The notes under the pieces were generated by a model. It did not search any database. It worked only from the letters and a program-made list of their open reading frames with translations, and was not told the origin of the DNA. 44,527 nt of DNA from Hymenopellis radicata (lineage: Eukaryota; Basidiomycota; Agaricomycetes; Agaricales; Physalacriaceae). Below are positions 18,348 through 29,770 of this stretch, in pieces (positions within the stretch are counted from its first letter, which is position 1; each line of letters opens with the position of its first letter). The stretch spans positions 1 to 44,527 of the forward strand of contig JADNRX010000424.1 of NCBI GenBank assembly GCA_015501595.1, in the 5' to 3' direction. A program made the position numbers and the translations under genes.

Positions 18348-20550
18348 TCACGCCACACCACTCCCAAACAAGCCGCTCCCAGGGAAAAACGTGCTCCCAT
18401 CATCGTCCTCCTCCTCCTCCTCAGCCTCCTCCTTCGCCCCACTCTTGCGCCCATACACCTCCTCGTCCTCATCACTACTGCTACTACTACTGTCCGCCAA
18501 TCGCTCCTCCCTGGAATGACTTGTCGGCGTCGCACGAGGGGGCGGCCGTACATCCTCGAATGGATTGATATCCCTCTCCACCTCTTGTGACGGAGGTGGA
18601 GGAGAATAAATGCTACTCCGCCCCGCTGCTGGGGGCGGTGGCGGGGAATACACGCTTCTCCCTCGTGATGGTGGGTGTGGGCTCCTCGCCTGCTGCCTTG
18701 GGAACGACTCTGCCTGGGGCGGCGCCCTCTGTGCAGGAGGGGGAGCAGTCGGTTTATATTCAAACTGCAAAATGGACCTGTTAGCACGAGACGAGGGTAG
18801 AAGAAATAAACGCATACAGCATCGCGAATCTCATCAATCCACGCACGCGCCTCTCCACCCCTCCCAGATTCCTCGTCCCCGGTCGAATCACGGTCGCCAA
18901 GGCAGACGGCGACCCAGAACGCATCAGCCACGTCCCTAACAACACCGACGCACATCCATGCTGTCGCAGCTACTACGCCTGCGCCTACGATGGAGATCTC
19001 CCAGTTTCCTCTAGTAAAGAGTAATAAGTATCGTACAGAATAAATAAAAAGGAACGCCTTACCCAAAGGTAAAGAACAACGCCAGGAAAGCAGGGAGAGG
19101 AAGCACGAGCGGCGCCGCTAACAGGAGCGTCATCTCTGGAGGACGCATCACGCGTGTCCCGCTCTTCACGACCGAATATCCCCTAGACGCCCTCGCCGCA
19201 TCTAAAAACGACCCGCCCGCCAGACCGACATGGACCATGGCGTAGCGCTCGTACTGCCTCTGAACGTGTTCCAAATACGCGATGACCACACGGGCGGGGC
19301 GCACTAGTATGGGCGACATCAAGCTAACCCTCGTCAGCGCTACACCAGCCAGAGCAAGCATCCTGACGGCGGCTAAGATGGCACTCCCAAGGACTACGCT
19401 CCCCATACTGCCCTCTACCGCCTCCCATCTCCCCTGGTTTCCCGTCCCGGCCATTGTCGCACCGACTGCGACACTGACCACGGCACGAGCTACACCCCAG
19501 GTCCATATCCACATAGCCACTATACTCCAGACTCGCACGTTCCCCAGCTCAAAGCTCACTCTGAACAATATCGTCCAAAACGGTAGCGATGCCAAGAGTG
19601 CGCCGAGCAGCACCGCCGGGCCGAACAACAGCAGCTCCGAATGGGAAGAGAGGAATCGCGTAATGAGGGCAAGCAAGGCAGTGGTAACGTGTATCTCGCG
19701 AGGAAGATGTCGCAGCCGCGTACTAGTCCAGTACGCCAGAAGGAGCAGCACTGCCGATAGCGCGCGCACGGGCCATCCGCCACCGTCTGTTCCAAAGCTG
19801 CCGACAAACGCCCATATCGCGCTCACTCCGAGCGCCACAGGGACACTCCACCCGCTCACCAGTAACACCTCGCGTGCCCATCGCCCCATGCACCACATCT
19901 GCGCATAGCTTATCCCGCAGCCGTAAACGTCAGCGTCGCCAGCAATGGTATCGCTTTGAGCAGCCTTCGATATGACGATGGATGTGGTGGAGTGTGGAAG
20001 AGGAGGTATAATGCATAGATGCACGTCAGCGTCAACAGGCCAAGGTATATGCAGAGCGGGATGGGGTCGGTGTACGTGACTGCTCGTCGTGGCATGGGTA
20101 CTGGTGGTGGCGCCCTTGTCTCCCCAAATGGATCCGGCAGCGCAATCGACCTTGACGGTAACAGCGACGCCGTCAGCGACTCGTCCACGGCTATATGCCT
20201 CTCCTCCACCGGTATATGCCTCTCCCCGCCATCGTCCCTTGATGCGCGAGCCATCCCCCGCCTTCCTCCTCGTCATCACTATCCTCTTCGTGGACAGTAT
20301 ACCCTCGGCCTGCTTGCCTTCCCCGTCCTCTATCATCCTTGTATGCAGACGAAGCAATAAACGGATCCTCCTCGTCCTCATCCTCGTCCTCAATCTCCCC
20401 CATCATTAAATGCGGATCATCCTCGTCGTGGGCCGACGCGGCGTCTGTGCTGGTGAAGGAGAAGAACATGGGGTTCTCTTCCGTCTGCTGCGATGATGAC
20501 GCGGGTCGCTGCAGCATCTGCGAGGCGAACGCCGCAAATGAGGATGTCAT
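18348..20550 (-). CDS. Choline-transporter-like (CTL/SLC44, Pns1-type) membrane protein, with two apparent frameshifts
   Basis: A long first exon (20550-19063), exon 2 (19010-18818) and exon 3 (18764-18348) are joined by introns starting GTAAGG and GTATGC. The N-terminus is acidic (DEDEDEEDPF) and the middle has about ten hydrophobic segments, for example LCIYLGLLTLTCIYALYLLF and ELLLFGPAVLLGALLASLPF. The conserved C-terminal block GGSFLDAARASRGY and later DVADAFWVAVCLGDRD fit the CTL family. The tail is Pro/Ser/Glu-rich and cytosolic. The reading frame changes twice, at the G run opposite 20255-20259 and at the short G run opposite 19914-19916. One added G at each place would restore a single frame. 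Either the gene is decaying or the assembly dropped a base twice. Family assignment rests on motifs only. Confidence 0.6.
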
Positions 20551-21480
20551 GGTCGGTCAAGTCTATAGCCGTGGTGTAAGCCGCTCGGTCATGCAAGCAA
20601 GCCAAGATACGCACCTCTCGCGTGCTTCCGTATCCTTCCTGCCCAAAGCAATCAGCCCATCCAGCCGGCCATACGAATGAGCAGCGCACACACCTCTATT
20701 ACGCCCAAATGCCTTGTTCCTTATCCTGCGCCTCCCAATCGCAGATCCTTGTGCCGCAATTCGTAATCCTAGTGCGCGCCGAATGCGAGTCCGCCTCGTC
20801 GTGTAACCGCGAGAATGTAAAGAGTCAGACGAAAAAGAGTCAAGCAAGAGTCAAGCGCAGGAAAGGACAGCAGCCGTGACGTAACACCTATGGTTACGCG
20901 GCCCCTATCACGTTTCCTTTTACGTCCGTCCGGGGCGGGGTGGCGCTTGACTCGCTCTGCTGTCATGAAAGTCGTGGGCACCGTCAAATCTTTATCTGCC
21001 TGGCCGAAACAACGTGTCATTCGGCACCTTATCTTTACGCAGGAAATCTTGGGTACCGTGCAGACAAGTTGACTCGGACCGAGTGCGAAACAACCTGCTA
21101 CCTTCGTTACTATCTGTCCTGCGTCAAGTCCTATGCTTCAGCCAAAGGCACCTCAAATTCCTGGATTCCTGCGACTGAAGAACATTTGGCTCCGCGTGCT
21201 CAGTTTTTGTCGTAAAAGTCTTACGATTTCCCACCGCGAACAATGCATCCTCGCGAACGTATATACCATCTCCATTGTGAAATCTCTTTCCGCGAACCCA
21301 TCCACATGATTCGCAAACATGAGACGAACAATTAACCCACAAGCTAACAGTCTTTTCTGATATCGATTCCGTTCACCTCATCGCCATCTAGACTTTGTCA
21401 ACCTTTAAATCACCCTTCGCTAGTCATCCTCACTGTCCGGGTGACACTTCTTGGAGGATTCCCCATCGCTCGACCTATAA
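20551..21480. other. Upstream region of the CTL gene
   Basis: No supported gene. Frames here are short and show no domain. Some may belong to the 5' region of the CTL gene. Confidence 0.4.
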
Positions 21481-21558
21481 ATGAGCAACACAAACAATAA
21501 GAATGCCTACCCGTCTTCCAACGCGGGAGGATTGCTCGTCTCCTCCTTACACAGTGCA

Positions 21559-21753
21559 TCAGGAGAGGCGAACCGTGGAGTGGAGAAGATCGTGCATACG
21601 ATAATCGTAAGCGCGTTCCTTGTCCAAGTCGCTAATGTAAAGCCGAGAGAAACTGGCGCGACCTCGGCGGGGCGCATCCGAGTGAGATTTCCTAGGTAGA
21701 CATGAGCCAAGAGAAAATGCACACGGAACGTACTGCTCGCTGGAGAGACTCAC
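21559..21753 (-). pseudogene. MSLSS small protein, right copy, start codon lost
   Basis: Counterpart of the gene at 7295. The sequence at the expected start reads GTG rather than ATG (21753), followed by SLSSEQ and an intron beginning GTACGT. The next exon reads KSHSDAPRRGRASFSR and continues to KERAYDYRMHDLLH before an early stop. A TATA-like TTTATT element lies at 21797-21806, and ACAATG/CATTGT motifs lie at 21850 and 22000. With no ATG and a short C-terminus it is probably dead, although GTG initiation or a different splice pattern cannot be excluded. Confidence 0.45.
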
Positions 21754-22462
21754 GGTTAGCAGTTGGAGCAGGGACAGAATGAGAGAGGACGCCGCGCTCT
21801 ATTTATTCCCGAACAAAGCGCGAGGGTTGCCGTTTCGGGGTGGGGCGGCCATTGTCAACGTTGCCATTTTAAGGAGGAACGATTATCTTCCTCGTTTGGA
21901 AATCGAGACTAGGCATTTTGAAGTGTGAGGGCATATGCGGACAGTAAGAACGACGAACGTCCTTTGCGCGTCCGAGCCGAGGGAATATTCTGGAAGGGAA
22001 CAATGAGGTGGAGGACGATGATCGTAGATGACAAGACGCGTTTATTTGGTGAGTTATGATGTTACCGAAAACTATCCAGACGCTAATGCATGTCGATGTA
22101 TGGGATCCTGACACTGCTCGTCCTCACGGCAATAGTATCAGGGAAAATGTATCATCTCGACTCGGGAGCTCACTGCTAGTTGATTGCCCATGTCGTCTCA
22201 AGGGGATACCGTGAATCTCTAGCGAAATACTTCGGTACTCTCCTCCTTCCTTGTCCCCAATCTTGCCAGAGTCTCGTCTTATTGCAAGTTCAAAAATATA
22301 CAGTGCCTCCCGTCATGACACAGCTGTTGTTGTCGAGCGCGCTCTGTACTCTTCGTATCATCTTCGCCAACTTGATTCAGCGCTCGTGTAGTGAATTCGC
22401 GCATTCCCGTCTATTGCAACTCAAGGTACCATATGTCAGCGTAATCATACAAACACCCGAAA
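21754..22462. other. Intergenic in the right arm, upstream of the second small gene
   Basis: Partner of 6430-7294. It includes the ACAATG/CATTGT motifs at 21850 and 22000, a TATA-like box at 21797 and a segment (22150-22330) similar to 6700-6900 inverted. No gene was seen. Confidence 0.4.
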
Positions 22463-24041
22463 TTATCCCTGACTGCCTGTAGAATCATGGGCGGCGAAAG
22501 CTACCGTTCCGACACTAGTTCCCAAGTCACCGATTGTTCCTTTACTTCCATGAATCACCTGCTTCCTCGCCTGGGCACGGATATTCGTGATCACTCGGCA
22601 AGCCAGCATTGCGTGGATCACGCGTTCTAACCTACGCTCAGTAGGATGAACCCTGTAAGTTCGATCACGATAGTGGACTGAGTACTTACAGACCGAGCAA
22701 GCCAAGAAGGTCAGGCTGTAGAACAAGTTGGCTTCTACACGATGCATAAAGGTAAAGAGAAAGGACGTACTGCAAGACTGCTTATCACAATCACGTTCGT
22801 GATATTCAAGACTGAAGGATGATCAGCGCTCTGGTATCGAGGGAAGGGAACAAGTTATACCAGAGAGATAGACATAGTACATGACACCTGAGCGCTCGGT
22901 TGTCAGCCGCGGCTCTCATTAATGATAGACGGAGACATACCATCCTTCAAGATAATGTTCAATAGCCGTGACGAACCGATTTCTCGTGCCTCACGAACTA
23001 TCCACTGGTCATCAATCGAACACAATGCCAACGAGAGAACTTACATTGCTGGTAGGATTTAACTATCATGAGTAGTAGCATGACTAGAGCGGGTGAGTAC
23101 AGAGTAGTAGTATTCGGTACAGCGGTGATACTCGCCTACTTCATATATCATCGAGGTTATAAAGTCCCACCGATAAATCGGATTGGCGGCAGAGAGAAGA
23201 CAGCCTTTAAGATCCGGAAGCAGGAGGATTGGGACTTGAGAGCCCGTTAGTAACTTCTCTTGGCCAACATTCATCACTTACATTGCACGGAGTTCAGGAA
23301 GATTCCCATTACTGTGAAGACCACGACGCAGTGCGCCAAAAAAAGAGCTGGCATGCAAACTGTGAGAAAGCGATGCCGATTCCACACAGCCCAAGTTCGA
23401 AGTGTGAGTATAACTACTTGAATAATGAGATCACAGAGATTCCGAGAGTACGAGTGTGTTACCTTCGGCCAGCACAATGCCTGCAGCGGCCATCCCTGAT
23501 GTTACTGTAAATATCAGCAACATCGAACGATCGTGATGACACACATCCATTCATCTTGTATACCAGTAGGCAGCGCTCCGCACTCATATTTGGTGTAAGT
23601 TGCTCTACCAGATTATTAGATGACAGACACATTCGATGACTGGAGAAAGCGTACGCCACAGGAACACACCCGCGTTTAAAAAAGGGGAATACCGTGTGAC
23701 GAGGTAGAGCAGCTTGGTGATCGTCCATTCGGAACCCCATATAAGCGCCACCTCCTGCTCCAGTGTCAAGAGGTAGTCGAACACCTGAATTGACCGCGAA
23801 TTAGGTGCCCCGATACGGCCAGGGTGAAGAACGGGCCATACGTAGAGTGCGGTAGCCGAAACTGTGTCATAGATTAAGATTAGGTGGCAAGCATTTCGTG
23901 GGATCGTACCATCGAAGTACTACAATCGTTCTGTTAGCACAAGGCAGTTCTGAACGATTGAAAGGTATTCACGGTGACAAGTCGCAGGTGCTGCAACGCT
24001 TCAAAGAGTGCAAGCGATTGGGATTGGGACTGGGCATCCAT
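22463..24041 (-). CDS. DUF6533 seven-helix membrane protein, right copy (better preserved)
   Basis: The start at 24041 (MDAQSQSQSLALFEALQ) is followed by an intron beginning GTGAAT and exon 2 with LILIYDT. The DUF6533 core reads through (DYLLTLEQEVALIWGSEW, then TRYSPFLNAGVFLW). Later exons stay in frame through VVILTLRTWAVWNRHRF, VFTVMGIFLNSVQ, SAANPIYRWDF and the helix-plus-loop MLLLMIVKSYQQ, then VREAREIGSSRLLNIILKDG. The last exon includes RVIHAMLACRVI and ends at 22463. The phase of the short exon around 22695-22740 is not resolved, so I cannot prove the reading frame is whole to the end. The family is a multi-pass membrane protein of unknown function, widely expanded in Agaricomycetes. 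Confidence 0.72.
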
Positions 24042-24942
24042 CGAGAGAGGGTGTGAATGTTCGACGAGCACTGAACACTTCCTTTAAGGTGATGATAGTC
24101 GAGGCTGGCTGTGTAATGTGCCGATCGCCCATACGCGGAGTAGGGATGCGAAGAAGCTACTATATTTACGATCTGAATGGATGGGAAAGCGCTCAGTCGT
24201 GGCGAAACACATCTCGATATCAACGCGAACACATACATCGAAGCGTTGGCGATAAACAGGACTCCTCAAGGAGATTGGATATGGTACTTCATTCGAACGC
24301 CATCTGCCAAGACTGACCAGTGCTGTACACAAAGAGAGCGAACGTTCAAGCTCCACGTGCAGCGTAACAAGGGCCTGATGGCTGCTGAATTGCGATGGAA
24401 GATATCAGGACTCGCGTTGCATTCAGACAAGATTAGGACAACACAGAGATTATCGAACGGCAACTAGATGACTGCCGTTTCATCAGGTGAAGATCGTATG
24501 GCAATGGTGCGCTTCCTGCGAGAGGCAATTCAGTAAGCGGGATATAGAAGGTGATTCCAAGGCCGTATGTGACCGTACCGAGCAAAAGACATCCAATGCA
24601 CAAAGTGGCAAGCCTTCTAGCAAGGCGAATGGATCAGGCGACAAGATCCCTGACCACGCGCCCGCCGAAGTTACCCGCGTGCCGAGGTCAGATTCCCCGC
24701 GCGCGCTTAGACAGAGAGAGAGAGCAGTACCGGCTTCGTGTTATGCCACTGGTGAAGGCCAGAAGCAAAAGACTGTACGCCCCTATTCGCATGCTGATCG
24801 AATCACATGATTGAAAATACCCGTCGGCTTAATCGCCGCCCGCGTTCCTTCAATACCAACTCCTTGCAGACGGACTACGAAGCGTCGCACTACGGGACAT
24901 TTTATGTTTCTGTCCAAAGTGATCCGCGCCTGCAATACGTCG
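24042..24942. promoter_or_regulatory. Divergent promoter region between DUF6533 and S9 peptidase (right)
   Basis: Mirror copy of the interval at 3905-4812, with nearly the same length and recognisable similarity at both ends. A long plus-strand frame (about 24487-24810) crosses it. That frame has no recognisable domain and no consistent counterpart in the left copy, so I treat it as non-coding. Confidence 0.4.
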
Positions 24943-27309
24943 ATGTACAAACTTCTCTCCTCGATTCCGGTTCCCATCGCAGCACACTTCCTTGTACATA
25001 CTACGGATGCGCGGTACAAAGGTATCCCCTCGCACATCCGTTCTGTAAATTTGCTCAATATCAATTCAAGGTCTAGAAGTCACGTACAGCATAGCCGACC
25101 ATGTTCGTGACATCAAACGCACGACTACGAAGACGATCTTCTTTTCGAAAGATACGATGTTCTCCACAGCAGGACAGGACATATCCGCTGCCGGGATCGT
25201 GAAATCTACCTGGTCTCCCTCTACCAAGTTCAAAGCGGTTCTCCGTAATCTTGATGGCGGCAAGAAACGATTCGTAGAGATATGGGGCGGATGGCGCCTT
25301 GATCCTAACCAAGGATGTAACCGATGATCATGGCGAATTCTATGCTGATGGTGCGCGCTTCGGGATTTCCTGCCGACTTATCTCATAGTCCACTAGAGTA
25401 TTTTGGATCCCTTTCCTTCTCTCCATGCGAAGACGCTATCGTTTATGTCGCTGAAGCCAATCAACCTAAAGACGTCTCCAAGTTTGCGTACTCGCCATCA
25501 TTTGGAGAGGGTTTGACGTCCAAGAAGCGTCCTACACCCTTCATCCTTCGCATTCTTGGCAACAATGAAGCATCCCTATCCGCGCTTGTTCCTCCCGCCG
25601 TCGACAACCTTGTATCATTTGGCCAGTTCGTCCTCCAGGACTGCCCAGATTCGGGATTACAAGGTACCACCATGCTTGCCACTGGATATCAGCGAACATC
25701 CGACGACCGAACGTTGGCTTATTGGGTTGCTTTAACCGCCCGGCCGCGATATGGAAGCTTACAATCGATTGTCCTTTGGATACCACAGAAACTCCATCTC
25801 ATTAACCGGGGAGCAGCTCACGCCGTCAAGTATATCGTGCCGTTCTCCGCGTGTTTCGCCTAACGGCTCAGCGGTCTGTATCTCGAATGCACTTGGTGGT
25901 GCGCATGCTGGATCCACCAGTCTCCATCTGCTTGGCCAATCTGAGCCCATCGTGAAGGCTGTCTGGGATCCTCAGGACTCGAACGAGTTTCCAGGCTTAT
26001 TCCTGGGTGCAGCCTTACCTACCTACCCATTCGTCGAGAACGGCGGCTGGGTCGTCACGCACACGACCTGGGGTTCAAGATCGCGCGTCGTTGCAATTTC
26101 TACCACCAACTCTACCATAGGCGATATTACTCCTGACGGAAAGGACTACAGCTATACAATCCTCGCGAGCGATAAAGCCCATATCGCCGCCGTTCGAAGT
26201 TCTCTGGTTAGCGTGCCAGAGTTTGATTCTTGGGACCGTGACCGAGACGTCTACAGCCGGCATGAAAGTGGAGTGGAGAACTCTGGATTCTCCCGAGGTG
26301 TCAACAGATGGTATGTGGTCGCGGCTGTCATTGTAAATCATGCGTTTAAGGCCTTCATTATAGTATCTGAAGCGCATCAAAACTCCAGAAAGACATCCTA
26401 CGGAGAGTATCGTTCTGCGTCATCGCCAGTCTACGGATGAAAGCAGGAATCCACTCATCACGATGCCTCATGGAGGTCCGCACGCAACATGGGCCACGTC
26501 CTGGACACCAGCCACGACAGCCCTCGCTCTGGAAGGATGTAGGTTCCGTTTCCATTGTCGTGTCTAGATGCCTGATTTCAGCAGATACGATATCCCTTCC
26601 CAACTACACCGGTTCGCTCGGCTATGGCGAGCGATACGTCCAAGCGCTGCGTGGTCACTATGGCACTCTTGACGTCGAAGATTGTATAGCTTCAGTCCGA
26701 CACCTCATCGCGTTGGGCATTGCTGAAGAAGGCGAAGGAAAACTGTTTATGTCGGGAGGGAGTCATGGCGGGTTTTTGGGTGCCCATTGTACGTACTTAC
26801 ATCCCTCTGAACTGTTTTCTTTTCGGCCTGATACTCACGTCCGTGTCAGTGGTTGCCCGATTCCCGACATTGTTTACAGCGGCTGTCCTCCGGAACCCAG
26901 TTATCTCAGCAGGCGACGTCTGGGGAACAGACATCCCCGAGTGGTATTTTGAAGAATTCAATTTCCCGTTCTTCCCCAAGAATGCTTCGGAGCGGGTCCC
27001 ATACACCATCACATCGGACCAGTACACTGCCCTCCAGGCGGCTTCGCCCATTTCCTATGTGCAGGACGTACAGGCATCTGTGCTCATCCTTTTAGGCGGC
27101 TCGGATAACAGAGTGAACCCGAAGCAGGGCCTGGGATTCTATCATGCATTGAAGGGAAGAATTCCCGGGTCCAAAGAAGAGGGTGCGAAGAGCAAGGGCA
27201 AGGTAGACCTGATGTGGTTCGAGGGAGAAGGACATCCGATTGAGGGTGTCGAGGCTGCGAGGGTCGCCTGGGAGAGTACGAGGATTGGTTTGCAAACGTC
27301 AGAGCTTAG
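24943..27309 (+). pseudogene. S9 acylaminoacyl-peptidase, right copy, multiply frameshifted
   Basis: This is the inverted duplicate of the gene at 1510-3904, with the same intron positions and the same GGSHGG, GGSDNRVNP and GEGHPIEG motifs. Compared with the left copy it has a 2-base loss near 25285, a lost G near 25716, a lost C near 25793, an extra T near 26223, a deletion of about 20 bases near 26374 with a nearby extra segment, and a lost G near 27282 that alters the last codons. The frame is therefore broken at least five times. Several changes are single bases in short runs, which sequencing error can mimic. The deletion near 26374 is too large for that, so loss of function is likely. 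Confidence 0.8.
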
Positions 27310-28502
27310 GGAAGTTCAATGTATACGATCCGTTGGTAGTACAGTAAGTTCAAGTTTCGAACGAACCGAGTACTAGCTCGAGATCTTAGCGGCGCGATAA
27401 CTTCCTCGAATCTACCATTGATTTTATCGAAGCCCTGTACAGCTTGAGTTTTGTTGGCGCAATGGCGTACTTATTGATTGAAGGTACTGCAGTCAACGAG
27501 GCTATACCCACAATTTGATTGTAAAGGATGTATGATTGAATGGTAGAGTGACGAAAGCATATAAGTACATAGTGCATATAAAAAGAGGAGCATAAAAGGA
27601 AGGAACTAGCATCGTGATTGGAAGAAGGCTCTACAATTAACCCAAAACATAGCGGTTGCCCATGTCAAATCCCTAGACCTCCTGGCCACGGGCATTGGCT
27701 TCGAGGTAGATTTTTTGGAAATCGGCCTGCGTCGCAAGAGAGCGCTGGCGCGGGTCTTCGAAATCGTCATCGAAACTGTCCGAGTCCCACTGCTCTAACG
27801 TCCAAGCCATGGAGAATTCATCGTCGCTGTCCGAGTCGGCTGATTGTCTTTCGCATTCATAGTCGTCGCTGAAGCTGTATTTATCGCTGAGCAACACATT
27901 CCGGGTTGTAAAAAAACTTGTGTGCTTACGGGTCGTCATTTTCGGAATAACGGTCAGGGCGGACTAAGCCTTCAACTGGACGAGGGAGGTTGGTAGGAGG
28001 ATTTCTCGTCTCAGCATCCGACGACAAATCAGGACGTGCGCCGCGGGACGTAGCAGGGGTTTCAGCGAACAGAATGGTGGGAGCTGGTGAGAAGTTGGCA
28101 TTCGGGCGGGACAACGTCCTTGGAGCGGGCACCACAAAAGTGCCGTGGCAGGGGACGTGAGGGGACGTGCTACCGTGCACGCTACCGTGGCCGTTACCGT
28201 GGCCGCAGCCGCGACCGTCCAAGAGTGCCGTGCATGGACCCTGATTTTCGTAGATCACCGTGCTAAAAAGCGTTACGGATGCCTTGTCACACCGTGCCTT
28301 GCAGTGTTACCCTGCCTTGTCACACGGTGACTGGCACGCGTAACGTCGCAGGCATCGCGTCTTGACTCTCATCCGTCACCATCTATCAAAGGTTATCCAC
28401 CACCACCACCATCTATCACGATCACGACACGTATACCTCCAAAATGAATATATCTGGTTTCCCTACCTTCGGTGTATCTAGCATCTCCTACCGTGTTCGC
28501 AA

Positions 28503-28735
28503 GCATATTTCCTAGTGCTGTCGAGGGCGCGTTCGCAGGTGTATTTTCTAGTGCTGTCGAGGGCGCGTTCGCAGGTGTATTTTCTAGCGCATTCTCAGGC
28601 GCGTTCTCAGGCGCATTCCCAGGCGCATTCCCAGGCGCATTCCCAGGCGTATTTTCAGGATTTCCTGGCGCATTCCCAGGCGCGTTCGCAGGCGTATGTC
28701 CTAGCGCGTCCGTAGGCGTATTTCTAGGTGCTTTC
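28503..28735. repeat. Degenerate 12 bp minisatellite (GGCGCATTCCCA type)
   Basis: Tandem units such as GGCGCATTCCCA and GGCGCGTTCTCA repeat across about 230 bases, with two longer 48-base units at the left end. The minus strand reads Asn-Ala-Pro-Gly/Glu repeats (NAPGNAPGNAPENAPENA). The plus strand reads GAFPGAFPGAF. Both are by-products of the 12-base period, and I do not call either a gene with confidence. Confidence 0.7.
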
Positions 28736-28999
28736 GCCGGTAAATATCCGTACATATACGTGGGCGCAGTCATTAATAGAGAGAGGGCAGGTACATCTGG
28801 CATGACTATGGCCGCGGTCAACTGTTCCGATTCACGAGTTCCACCTTGTGTTCTATCACGATGCTGGGCAATACTGTGCTTACCAGCTACATGAAACGGG
28901 ACTATCTGTTGATCTGTTAGCTCCCAAGTGATGACATCGTCGAGGTGAACTTCCTCGTCTTCTCGCGAACGATGCTAATATGACTCCAGTTCCAAGAAC

Positions 29000-29770
29000 G
29001 CTCTGGGATGACAAGATTTTAGCAGACGAGCCGCGTGGGTATCAAGACGAACATACAGCAAAATTTCTGTGTTGCTACTGAAGGGAAACATGACGGTAGG
29101 AGGGAAAGAAGGAATGGGGAGTACAAACTGGCATTCATCCACAGATCGAATTCAGGTCCCCGCCGGACGAATATTCCGGTGTGTAACATGCGTTCTGGGT
29201 GCCCGAACGTTGCATTGACTTCCTTGTAAGTCCCACTCAACGTTCGAGGTTGTGTTCGACACTGAGTAAGTACCTCTCTCCAACCATCATCGTCTGACTT
29301 GTTCTAGATACTTGATACACACCTCTGTCTCCACCACTGCTGTTTCGTCTCTCTTGGTGTTCCTTGTTGTCCCTCTCGACGATGGTGTTGACTCGTTTGA
29401 GGAAGTACATGTCTCCAGATACTCCTCGCCACGTCAGCACCATGCCTGTTATGCCTCTGTTGATATTGTGTTCGTAAGTACTTACCCTTTTCTCTTGCCC
29501 TGATCATTCTCTGACTGTTTCTCTTGATTTAGAATGACACCGACTGTAGCCCTCGTACGTGCATTCTCACTGACTTGTACTCAGTCTTGTTCTAGGATTC
29601 TGCACTCGATTCGCGGGCTTAGTGCTACGAACTAGAGGCAACACGGTACATCACTGTGACTCGCGCGAGATGAACTGATTCACCCTTTTAGCTGTCCTTG
29701 TGTGTGCTGCGGCAAGAAGAGTATCCTTAAAGCAGGGAAGGAGGAAGAAGCGGGAAAAGAAGGCATAGCA
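29000..29770 (+). other. Gene-like remnant inside the 2.35 kb insertion
   Basis: Several plus-strand exon-like frames (for example TPVPRTLWDDKILADEPRGY near 28980, and NIPVCNMRSGCPNVALTSL ending near 29229) are separated by GTAAGT/TAG-like intron borders. They look like a captured, decaying intron-containing gene. No family was recognised. Confidence 0.3.

Noticed and set aside
19282..19908. Long plus-strand frame of about 208 codons
   Set aside because: It is antisense to the CTL gene. Its Ser/Thr/Ala-rich translation follows from the GC-rich coding strand opposite.
24487..24814. Plus-strand frame upstream of the right S9 copy as an extra exon
   Set aside because: It has no counterpart kept in frame in the left arm and no similarity to peptidase N-termini.
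28503..28735. CRISPR-like array
   Set aside because: The units are contiguous with no spacers, in a eukaryotic context.
28472..28894. Plus-strand frame with GAFPGAF repeats as a structural protein gene
   Set aside because: The repeat comes from a 12 base tandem unit, open on both strands, with no supporting start context or splice pattern.
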